A stretch of DNA of 10,215 nt from Promethearchaeota archaeon (GTDB taxonomy: Archaea > Asgardarchaeota > Lokiarchaeia > Sigynarchaeales > SOKP01): positions 1 to 10,215 of the forward strand of contig DAOUUT010000124.1 of the NCBI GenBank assembly GCA_030668025.1. Direction: 5' to 3'. The position numbers and the translations under genes were made by a program. Below are positions 5,181 through 10,215 of this stretch, piece after piece (position 1 is the stretch's first letter; each line of letters opens with the position of its first letter). The notes beneath the pieces are model-generated. The model was not told the origin of the DNA. It saw only the letters and a program-made list of their open reading frames with translations, and ran no database searches.

Positions 5181-5468
5181 ATGATTGAGATAAAAATTTT
5201 CTTTTTATCTTTATTGGCAGATATTACTGGAATAGAAGAAATTATAATGTCGTTTAACGATAACTCTACCATTAAAGATTTATTAAAAGAATTGAACTTA
5301 AAATTTGGAAAAGATTTTGAAAATACTATAATGAATACTCCAGATTTATTAAGTAAATACATTCTTATAGGGAAAAATGGAAAAGATATTCGTTCTTTTG
5401 AAGGTTTGATTACCACTGTTCAAGAGGGAGATGAAATTTACTTATTACCTGCCATAGCTGGGGGATAA
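5181..5468 (+). CDS. MoaD/ThiS-type ubiquitin-like sulfur carrier
   Basis: 95 residues with the beta-grasp pattern: MIEIKIFFLSLLADITGIEE as first hairpin, STIKDLLKEL as the helix start, YILIGKNGKDIRSF as the central strands, then VQEGDEIYLLPAIAGG. The chain ends exactly at Gly94-Gly95, so it needs no processing before adenylation. Such carriers receive AMP at the terminal glycine from a ThiF/MoeB-type enzyme and then carry sulfur as a thiocarboxylate to molybdopterin, thiazole, tRNA or cysteine/methionine synthesis; some archaeal forms also modify proteins. The size and spacing favour MoaD over ThiS (about 65-70 residues). It is transcribed toward the operon holding the only E1 enzyme in the window, with 29 bp between the two stop codons. 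No MoaE is in the window, so the pathway is open. Confidence 0.85.
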   Translation: MIEIKIFFLSLLADITGIEEIIMSFNDNSTIKDLLKELNLKFGKDFENTIMNTPDLLSKYILIGKNGKDIRSFEGLITTVQEGDEIYLLPAIAGG

Positions 5469-5497
5469 AGAGCTTATTTGTGATATCTTTATTCAAA

Positions 5498-6517
5498 TTA
5501 TAAGATAAATGGTTTTAAAGAATTCTGAGTAACTTTTTCGACTATTAAATGTTCAGTCAAAGTTTTAGGACCTTTACCGTATATAATTTTCCCATGTGAG
5601 TTTTTCGCATCCGAATACCTCAATGTCAAACTTGCAGCAAAATTGATTGCTTCCAAATCAGTTCTCCCTAGAATAAGTGTAATAGGTCCTGGTACTTCAG
5701 CGGCCTCCATTACTATGTCATCGGGGCCTTTTAACTGAAGTAATAAACCATTTTCTAATTTATTTCTTCCAATAATAATCTTAGAATGATTAAACCGAAA
5801 ATGTCTGCCGTATTTCAATAGTCTTACATCGTCCATGGTTAAAGTTTTATTAAATTTAAGATAATCTCTCATTCTACTAGCAAATTCTTTTTCTGTAAGA
5901 AGGCATCCTCCACAAGCATAATATTCATTCAATAATCCATGAGATCTCGCGAGTTCAAGTTGCATTTTTCTACTTCTTCCTTTTATCCCTAATAATTTAG
6001 ATCTATCAATTATTCCTTTTTCTTCTAAAATTGTAGGTTTTAATAATAAAGCCGATAAAGGTCTAAGCAATTTTCCCTCAAGAAAAGCCTCCTTTTCAAT
6101 AGTCTTTAAAGCTTTTAAATTTTGAGACTTAGGTCTTTGATCTAGTACTTCTCCCGTAAATATAAAATCAGCATTTATTTTATCAGCAAATTTTTTAGCT
6201 TTTTTTAAAATATAAATCCTACAATCGATACATGGATTCAAATTTCTACCGTAACCGAATTTAGGGTTTCGTATTACTTCCAAATAGTCGTTTTCTTTTT
6301 GAAGAAAATAGGTTTTTATTCCTAGCTTGTCGTAATAAAGATTTAAACCGCACTCGGAATTTTTATATGCTTTATCACATATACAAAATGGAGATTTGAA
6401 ATTTAAGCCAATTACCTCAATATTTTGTAGTTTTAAAAGTAAACAAGCAATTAAACTATCTAAACCTCCAGAAATTAATCCTAGCCCTAAGGGAGAGCCT
6501 TTTTTAAAGTCATTCAA
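5498..6517 (-). CDS. PP-loop ATPase with NFACT-R-like C-terminus (MnmA/ThiI-related thiolase)
   Basis: 339 residues from a TTG at 6517, supported by GGTGA nine bases earlier and a TAA just before it. The PP-loop SGGLDS (16-21) binds ATP and adenylates the substrate, as in MnmA and ThiI. Cysteine pairs follow: CIC at 45-47 with C56, NPCIDC at 96-99 and ACGGC at 202-205; C99 and C202 or C205 are candidates for persulfide or iron-sulfur chemistry. TGEVLDQRP (121-129) and the LRPLSALLLKPTI stretch are typical of the single-chain family often labelled tRNA 2-thiouridylate enzyme. From about 225 on, VRLLKYGRHFRF to LTLRYSDAK resembles the NFACT-R domain, which binds nucleic acid. It lacks a THUMP domain. 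It lies 19 bp after tusA, last in the operon, so TusA or the ubiquitin-like carrier is the likely sulfur donor to a tRNA. The exact nucleoside is unknown. Confidence 0.75.
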   Translation of the reverse strand: MNDFKKGSPLGLGLISGGLDSLIACLLLKLQNIEVIGLNFKSPFCICDKAYKNSECGLNLYYDKLGIKTYFLQKENDYLEVIRNPKFGYGRNLNPCIDCRIYILKKAKKFADKINADFIFTGEVLDQRPKSQNLKALKTIEKEAFLEGKLLRPLSALLLKPTILEEKGIIDRSKLLGIKGRSRKMQLELARSHGLLNEYYACGGCLLTEKEFASRMRDYLKFNKTLTMDDVRLLKYGRHFRFNHSKIIIGRNKLENGLLLQLKGPDDIVMEAAEVPGPITLILGRTDLEAINFAASLTLRYSDAKNSHGKIIYGKGPKTLTEHLIVEKVTQNSLKPFIL

Positions 6518-6526
6518 TTAATTTTT

Positions 6527-6531
6527 TCACC
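6527..6531 (-). promoter_or_regulatory. GGTGA ribosome binding site for a TTG start
   Basis: Lies nine bases before the TTG at 6517 and fixes it as the start of the PP-loop ATPase gene; the nearby ATG at 6513 is out of frame. Confidence 0.6.
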
Positions 6532-6536
6532 GATTT

Positions 6537-6785
6537 TCATAACTTCTTTAATAATAGCATCCATTCGTGTTTTTCTGGATTCATTTCTTTTATTTTTATG
6601 ACTTCAGCTAAATTTTGTCGCTTACAACTTTCAGGGATATTCTTGAGAGCTGCAGGGAAATCCAAGTGAACTTCTAAAATACTACCTTCTTCGAGCTCTT
6701 CCAGAATTAGTTTAGTAAGTACAAATGTCATTGGGCATACTTCTCCCCGGATATCTAAGTATTCAACATCATTTCTCTTTTTCAT
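6537..6785 (-). CDS. tusA: TusA-family sulfurtransferase
   Basis: 82 residues from the ATG at 6785. The signature is LDIRGEVCPMTFVLTKLILE; the cysteine in CPM, residue 17 of this start, carries the persulfide. The rest follows the TusA fold: LEEGSILEVHLDFPAALKNI, a variable helix and a final strand (EWMLLLKKL). TusA accepts sulfur from a desulfurase or DsrE protein and hands it on for tRNA thiolation, molybdenum cofactor synthesis or dissimilatory sulfur metabolism. The frame opens further at 6794, 6803 and 6812, all inside the end of the E1 gene. I chose 6785 because it begins one base after the E1 stop and has GTGAT seven bases upstream; the extra residues would be outside the fold. Position between an E1 and a PP-loop ATPase suggests it feeds one of them. 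Confidence 0.88.
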   Translation of the reverse strand: MKKRNDVEYLDIRGEVCPMTFVLTKLILEELEEGSILEVHLDFPAALKNIPESCKRQNLAEVIKIKEMNPEKHEWMLLLKKL

Positions 6786-6786
6786 A

Positions 6787-7596
6787 TTATTCATCACAGA
6801 CATTTTCCCCATCGTAATTAAGCATTTCGACTAAGTCCTTTGCGTTGTCGCCACATGCGATACAATTATTATCTCTATATACTTCGATAAAATCAAAACT
6901 ATTCCTTAAAAGATCGATATACATAATTTTGTTTGTTAAAAGCTCACCTATACCTAAAATACTTTTAATTGCCTCATTAGCTTCTAAACACCCTAAAACG
7001 CCAGGCACCAACCCAATTACGCCTGCTTGAGAACACGACATACTCGGATCGCCTTCAGTTATATCACCGAATACACATCTATAGCAACTTGTTTTATCTT
7101 TTGGAACTACTGTCATTATTTGTCCGTGGAATCTCAAAACGCCTGCAATTGTAAACGGTATTTTTAAATTTATACATGTATCATTAATTAACATTTTAGT
7201 TGAGATGTTGTCCGAACCTTCAATAACATAGTCCGAATTTTTAAGGATATCTTTTGAATTATTGGCTGTAATTCTTTCATTTACAATTTCAATGGTACAA
7301 TCAGGGTTTAGCAAGTTAAGTTTTTCCACAGCGCTCTTAGTTTTTTTTTTGTTAATGTCTTTTGTAAAATGAAGAATTTGTCTGTGCAAATTTGACATTT
7401 CCACAATATCAAAATCTATTATTTGTAAACTTCCAACACCCGCTGCTACTAAATAGTAGGCGGCAGGAGATCCGAGAGCACCTAAACCAATTAATGAAAT
7501 CTTTGAATTTAATAATTCTCTTTGCCCAATTCCTCCAATTTCCTTTAAAACTATTTGACGCGAATATCTTTTAATTTGTTCGTTAGTTAAATCCAT
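6787..7596 (-). CDS. ThiF/MoeB-type E1-like adenylyltransferase
   Basis: 269 residues, normal length for MoeB/ThiF. RYSRQIVLKEIGGIGQ (10-25) is the family start; LIGLGALGSPAAYYL (35-49) binds ATP; DFD (61-63), N69, R72 and K86 fit the adenylation site, and D129 the magnesium site. C171-C174 and C245-C248 form the zinc site. C188 in SCSQAGVIG matches the conserved cysteine that in ThiF links to ThiS. It activates the terminal glycine of a MoaD/ThiS carrier with ATP in the cytoplasm; the carrier at 5181-5468 is the obvious client. No rhodanese domain is fused, so sulfur must come from elsewhere, plausibly TusA, whose gene starts one base after this stop. TATA-like DNA at 7642-7650 and a GTTGCACC motif at 7656-7663 precede it. 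Which of MoeB, ThiF or HcyF-type it is cannot be told. Confidence 0.9.
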   Translation of the reverse strand: MDLTNEQIKRYSRQIVLKEIGGIGQRELLNSKISLIGLGALGSPAAYYLVAAGVGSLQIIDFDIVEMSNLHRQILHFTKDINKKKTKSAVEKLNLLNPDCTIEIVNERITANNSKDILKNSDYVIEGSDNISTKMLINDTCINLKIPFTIAGVLRFHGQIMTVVPKDKTSCYRCVFGDITEGDPSMSCSQAGVIGLVPGVLGCLEANEAIKSILGIGELLTNKIMYIDLLRNSFDFIEVYRDNNCIACGDNAKDLVEMLNYDGENVCDE

Positions 7597-7641
7597 TTGT
7601 AATCGTCTTGAATAAAAAGTTTAACTAAGAAAATTCTTTAG

Positions 7642-7663
7642 ATTATAAAAAAAAAGGTGCAAC
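7642..7663 (-). promoter_or_regulatory. Promoter of the sulfur operon: TATA box and GTTGCACC motif
   Basis: On the minus strand GTTGCACC (7663-7656) is followed by a T-run and TTTATAATC (about 7650-7642), giving a start site near 7620. The same eight bases occur before the next upstream gene (8348-8341), also just ahead of a TATA-like stretch. Confidence 0.4.
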
Positions 7664-7722
7664 TTTTACATTCTTATATTTATATAAGATAAAAAATGAA
7701 CATTATCAATTAAAGAATAAAC

Positions 7723-8268
7723 TTAGGTCCGGATTAAGGTCCCAAATTTCCCCCCTATTTTCAGTCTAGAATTACCTTGCGCGCCATCAAATATGCCTTC
7801 CTCAATTAGGTCGTAAATAGAATGCTTCAACGCGATTAAAGGTATTTTTTGAATCTCTTTTATTTCTATCAACTCGTCTATAGTAATCGACTCTCCAGGG
7901 GAAATAATAGATTTAATAAATTTTTTAATATCAGATAGATCAGTCGTAACCGTAATAATATCGCGGTCGTCTTTTTTCGTTAGAGAAACTTTAGACACGC
8001 TTATTTCGGACATTAAAAACCTAACCTGTTCTTCCAATAATTTAACTCTTCCTTTTAACTCTGATATTGAGTCTTTACTAGTCTTTCTTGGAATAGATTT
8101 TTGTGTTAAATATTTATTTAGGAGTTGTTCAAGACGTGTTTCTTCAATACCAGCATTTTCTATGGTGACAATTTTCTCTCTCTTCTTAGTGCCTTTTTTA
8201 AATTTAATCCCGCACTCTTTAGCTAACCGGTCCAATAGGGAAACGGTCAATTCGTTCAAACTTGCCAT
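7723..8268 (-). CDS. Unrecognised protein: SAP-like, coiled coil, winged-helix-like
   Basis: 181 residues; I do not recognise the family. Residues 4-43 (LTVSLLDRLAKECGIKFKKG, then KREKIVTIENAG) look like a SAP/HeH-type helix pair, a fold that often binds nucleic acid. Residues about 68-90 (ISELKGRVKLLEEQVRFLMS) have leucine/valine heptads and should form a coiled coil, hence a dimer. Residues about 112-175 (SITIDELIEI, IALKHSIYDLIEEGIFDG) resemble a winged helix with a terminal wing. No catalytic motif, signal peptide or membrane segment is visible. It is 126 bp upstream of the sulfur operon on the same strand with its own promoter-like DNA. It could be a DNA-binding or scaffold protein; the shared GTTGCACC motif hints at co-regulation with the operon. 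Confidence 0.7.
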   Translation of the reverse strand: MASLNELTVSLLDRLAKECGIKFKKGTKKREKIVTIENAGIEETRLEQLLNKYLTQKSIPRKTSKDSISELKGRVKLLEEQVRFLMSEISVSKVSLTKKDDRDIITVTTDLSDIKKFIKSIISPGESITIDELIEIKEIQKIPLIALKHSIYDLIEEGIFDGAQGNSRLKIGGKFGTLIRT

Positions 8269-8326
8269 TTAAAGTCATCCACGGAGATCTTGTTATTTTT
8301 CTTTAATCAAATTTAGGAGAAATATT

Positions 8327-8348
8327 ACTTAAATAAAATTGGTGCAAC
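8327..8348 (-). promoter_or_regulatory. Promoter-like stretch with second GTTGCACC motif
   Basis: Minus-strand GTTGCACC (8348-8341) followed by AATTTTATTTAAGT, a TATA-like element about 60-65 bp before the ATG at 8268. It matches the arrangement before the E1 gene. Confidence 0.35.
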
Positions 8349-8390
8349 AGATTTTAAAAACATCATTATTAAAAATAAGAAAACTTAAAA

Positions 8391-8424
8391 AATTAAAATT
8401 AAAATTAAAATTAAAAAAAAAGAA
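8391..8424 (-). terminator. Tandem AATTAA repeat and T-tract ending the hydrolase transcript
   Basis: On the plus strand four copies of AATTAA (8391-8414) run into an A-tract (to 8421). Read on the minus strand, just after the hydrolase stop, this is CTTCTTTTTTT and repeated AATT/TT units, a long T-rich stretch of the kind that ends archaeal transcripts. It is also a simple 6-bp tandem repeat that may vary in copy number. Confidence 0.5.
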
Positions 8425-8434
8425 GTAATTGGGC

Positions 8435-9256
8435 TTATTCGTTTAAAAACGCAATTATTAACTCGTTTACTTGAGGAGCGTATTCTAAAAATACGTGATG
8501 GCCTGCTTTATCAATAACTTCTATTCTACTATTTGGAAGATTATCGTTTAACTCGTCCATTACCAATTTTGGAGACAACTTATCGTTGGAGGCTGCGATT
8601 AACAAAGTTGGATGAGTAATTTGGGAAAGCTTGTCCGTTGTATCGTGCGTATCAATCGCATCCGCTAAAAGCTTATAATCGTGGGGTGTCATTTGATCTT
8701 CTGTAGTCTCTTTGATTAAATCCTCTGCTGACCATAATCCATGAAATTTCTTTTGAGGGTCTGCTTTCATTTCTTTTATGAACGCCCTAAAATGTGTTAA
8801 CTTAGAATAGTTCCAAAATGCCTGCTCTTTATTTTCCTTCCGAAGTTCAAAAAACCTACTCATACTTCCTTCCATCATGTGAATTCCGGCTCCCTTATGA
8901 TTAGTTCCAACTAAAATCAATTTATTGGCACGCTCTGGGTATTTTAACGCAAAATTTTGAGTCACCCAACCACCCATCGATTGCCCCATTAGATGAGCTT
9001 TTTCAATTTTTAGAAAATCCAATAAACCTTTTAAATCCTCAACTAATGTATCTAACGTATAAGGATCTTTAGGGCGTTCTGATTTTCCGGAACTACGGCA
9101 ATCGTAAGTGATGACCTTAAAATGTTTTGATAAAGCACCAACTTGAGCCATCCAAACTTCCTTTTTTGCGCCAAAACCATGAAGTAATACAAGAGGGTAT
9201 CCATCTCCATTAACTTCGTAAAAAAGCGATGTTCCATTTACTTTTGCGAACGACAT
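8435..9256 (-). CDS. Alpha/beta hydrolase
   Basis: 273 residues, full length for this fold. HGFG (26-29) forms the oxyanion region; the nucleophile elbow is GQSMGG with Ser93; the acid is Asp225 in SNDKL and the base His253 in AGHH, so the triad is complete. RSSGKSERP (54-62) is the usual loop after the third strand. Residues about 125-195 form the cap over the active site. The group contains esterases, haloperoxidase-like enzymes and carbon-carbon hydrolases (MhpC, BphD type); the substrate cannot be read from sequence. No signal peptide, so it is cytoplasmic. A TATA-like box centred about 28 bp before the ATG suggests a leaderless single-gene transcript. It is not clearly linked to the sulfur genes. 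Confidence 0.9.
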   Translation of the reverse strand: MSFAKVNGTSLFYEVNGDGYPLVLLHGFGAKKEVWMAQVGALSKHFKVITYDCRSSGKSERPKDPYTLDTLVEDLKGLLDFLKIEKAHLMGQSMGGWVTQNFALKYPERANKLILVGTNHKGAGIHMMEGSMSRFFELRKENKEQAFWNYSKLTHFRAFIKEMKADPQKKFHGLWSAEDLIKETTEDQMTPHDYKLLADAIDTHDTTDKLSQITHPTLLIAASNDKLSPKLVMDELNDNLPNSRIEVIDKAGHHVFLEYAPQVNELIIAFLNE

Positions 9257-9279
9257 AATATTTATTTAAATATAATCTC

Positions 9280-9289
9280 ACTTATAACT
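9280..9289 (-). promoter_or_regulatory. TATA box for the hydrolase
   Basis: Minus-strand AGTTATAAGTG centred about 28 bp before the ATG at 9256; no ribosome binding site follows, consistent with a leaderless transcript. Confidence 0.4.
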
Positions 9290-9414
9290 TTTTAAATTCA
9301 GTTGAGATTAAAAAATAACTAATTTTATTATTTTCTTCTTTTTTTTTTTACTGAATTTTGAAATTTGGAGCAAAATTTAACAAAATTTATTACAAATGGT
9401 ATCTAATTCTAAAG

Positions 9415-9433
9415 TGAAGATCACAGATCTTCA
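9415..9433 (+). promoter_or_regulatory. Perfect 8-bp dyad before the cold-shock gene
   Basis: TGAAGATC (9415-9422), ACA, GATCTTCA (9426-9433) is a perfect inverted repeat. It ends 16 bp before a TATA-like element (9450-9457), the place for an activator or repressor site. A weaker dyad, ATATAG (9435-9440) and CTATAT (9450-9455), follows it. If transcription starts upstream, it would instead fold as a hairpin in the leader. Confidence 0.55.
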
Positions 9434-9449
9434 GATATAGATATGTACT

Positions 9450-9457
9450 CTATATGT
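9450..9457 (+). promoter_or_regulatory. TATA-like box for the cold-shock gene
   Basis: CTATATGT centred about 22-25 bp before the ATG at 9475, giving a leaderless or nearly leaderless transcript. Confidence 0.35.
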
Positions 9458-9474
9458 TTTATTAGGTTATCAAA

Positions 9475-9720
9475 ATGAAAGGAACAGTTAAATGGTTTGA
9501 CTCAAGGAAAGGCTTTGGGTTTATAACTCGCGAAGATGGTTCGGGTGATATTTTCGTTCACTTCTCAGCAATTAAAGGAGATGATGACGAATTTAAAATC
9601 ATCTATGAAGGAGATATCGTAGAATTTGAGGTTACAGATGGGCAGAAAGGCCCTCAAGCAACTGACTTGACTATTGTCGAAAGAGGCCCCCGCGAGGATA
9701 CAAGATCAAGAAGATACTAG
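9475..9720 (+). CDS. Cold-shock-domain protein (CspA type)
   Basis: 81 residues. [20 protein letters not shown] contains the first strand and RNP1 (KGFGFI); DIFVHFSAI is RNP2; [20 protein letters not shown] completes the five-stranded OB barrel. Such proteins bind single-stranded RNA or DNA and act as RNA chaperones, especially after a temperature drop. The core is 67 residues; a short charged tail ([13 protein letters not shown]) adds arginines that could strengthen RNA binding. All aromatic RNA-binding positions (W8, F9, F15, F17, F27, H29, F30) are present. The gene stands alone between AT-rich gaps, with a strong dyad upstream and T-tracts downstream. CspA proteins are common in bacteria and patchy in archaea, so transfer at some time is possible, but its codons look like those of its neighbours. 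Confidence 0.95.
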   Translation: MKGTVKWFDSRKGFGFITREDGSGDIFVHFSAIKGDDDEFKIIYEGDIVEFEVTDGQKGPQATDLTIVERGPREDTRSRRY

Positions 9721-9860
9721 ATCAAGAATTAACGTAATAGTTAATTAGAATACAATTTAAAAAACAATATATATTAAAGGAAATATCAGAATAATAGAAA
9801 CGCACAAAATGCTCTTGGAATGGGAGAAAATTTTTACTTTTTATTGGATGAATTTCCCCC

Positions 9861-9883
9861 TTTTTTTTTATTCATTTTTTTTT
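9861..9883 (+). terminator. Paired T-tracts after the cold-shock gene
   Basis: Two runs of nine T (9861-9869 and 9875-9883), the first preceded by CCCCC, lie about 140 bp after the cold-shock stop codon. They are likely termination signals, leaving a long 3' untranslated region with no convincing gene in it. Confidence 0.5.
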
Positions 9884-9948
9884 ATTATAATTTATTAAAT
9901 TTAAAATACTCAAATAGAATTAGTGGAAAATCATTTTTATTATGTCAA

Positions 9949-9958
9949 ATTATATATT
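9949..9958 (+). promoter_or_regulatory. TATA box for the right-edge gene
   Basis: ATTATATATT centred about 32 bp before the ATG at 9985, predicting a leader of only a few bases. Confidence 0.4.
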
Positions 9959-9984
9959 GCTAAAACTATATTATAGAACTTGAA

Positions 9985-10215
9985 ATGGTAATCCTTTTCG
10001 AATCCTTTGGTAACTTTACCACCGGGCAGACTTCATACTTGGCTCTCGTTTCAAAAAAATCTAGAGGTACCATCAAATTAACTGACAAGGAGCTTTCTTT
10101 TAAATCCGAAAAAGATAACATCTTATTTCAATTGAGAATACGCGATATTGAAAATTTTTCTAAAAGAAGTCGATTCGGACTTCCAACGATCGAATTAATA
10201 AGCGTCCAAGGAATC
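9985..10215 (+). CDS. GRAM/PH-like domain protein, partial (C-terminus beyond right edge)
   Basis: An ATG at 9985 opens 77 codons that run off the window. The pattern RGTIKLTDKELSFKSEKDNI, then LFQLRIRDIENFSKRSRFGL and PTIELISVQG resembles the repeated strands of GRAM and related PH-like domains (glycine, then a strand ending in a LT-x-x-x-L-x-F motif, then an I-x-D-I-x-x-F strand). Such domains bind lipid head groups or proteins at membranes. A TATA-like box lies about 32 bp upstream and no frame break occurs. There is no signal peptide. Asgard archaea carry GRAM/PH-like proteins, which fits a membrane-remodelling role, but the rest of the protein is unseen and the domain call is from pattern only. 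Confidence 0.5.
   Translation, partial: MVILFESFGNFTTGQTSYLALVSKKSRGTIKLTDKELSFKSEKDNILFQLRIRDIENFSKRSRFGLPTIELISVQGI

Noticed and set aside
5165..5416. 83-residue minus-strand frame
   Set aside because: Antisense to the MoaD/ThiS-like gene, which has the beta-grasp pattern and Gly-Gly end.
8391..8421. AATTAA tandem units considered as a CRISPR or origin repeat
   Set aside because: Four 6-bp A/T units without spacers; explained better as a simple repeat forming a minus-strand T-rich terminator.
9809..9898. 29-residue plus-strand frame after the cold-shock gene
   Set aside because: It is built largely from the T-tracts (a run of Phe) and lies in the likely terminator region; no translation signal.

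Overview
The window is very AT-rich and looks archaeal. Several genes have an AT-rich TATA-like box about 25-28 bp before the start codon with no ribosome binding site, the arrangement of archaeal leaderless transcripts. Genes inside operons carry GGTGA-type Shine-Dalgarno sequences, and T-tracts sit at gene ends. The gene types (Lrp/AsnC regulators, TusA/DsrE sulfur relay proteins, a GRAM-like protein) would fit an Asgard-type archaeon, but that placement is a guess. I see no rRNA, tRNA, CRISPR array or transposase.

Left part (1-1700). A DsrE/TusD-like gene runs off the left edge on the minus strand. It is divergent from an FTR1-type iron permease. After the permease comes a 71-residue two-helix membrane protein gene, flanked almost exactly by two copies of a ~30-bp hairpin whose stem is conserved while its loop has changed.

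Middle (1700-5500). On the minus strand lie a small winged-helix regulator and a second DsrE-like gene. The DsrE reading frame has no ordinary start codon where the fold begins: an ATC follows a perfect GAGGTGA site at ideal spacing, next to an A8 run. Then come two tandem, about 55% identical Lrp/AsnC-type regulators, both ending in a cysteine cluster, and a SsuA/TauA/NMT1-type substrate-binding-fold protein without a signal peptide. A MoaD/ThiS-type ubiquitin-like sulfur carrier ending in Gly-Gly is divergent from the latter.

Sulfur operon (5498-7596, minus strand): a ThiF/MoeB-type E1 enzyme, TusA, and a PP-loop ATPase with a C-terminal NFACT-R-like region, tightly packed. Together with the MoaD/ThiS carrier and the two DsrE proteins this forms a sulfur-trafficking neighbourhood: E1 activation of the carrier, persulfide relay through TusA/DsrE, and ATP-dependent thiolation of an unknown substrate, with candidate thiol- or metal-sensing regulators nearby. 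Its end product cannot be read from this window.

Right part (7700-10215). An unrecognised 181-residue protein (SAP-like N-terminus, coiled coil, winged-helix-like C-terminus), an alpha/beta hydrolase with a complete catalytic triad, a cold-shock protein behind a perfect 8-bp dyad, and the start of a GRAM/PH-like protein cut by the right edge.
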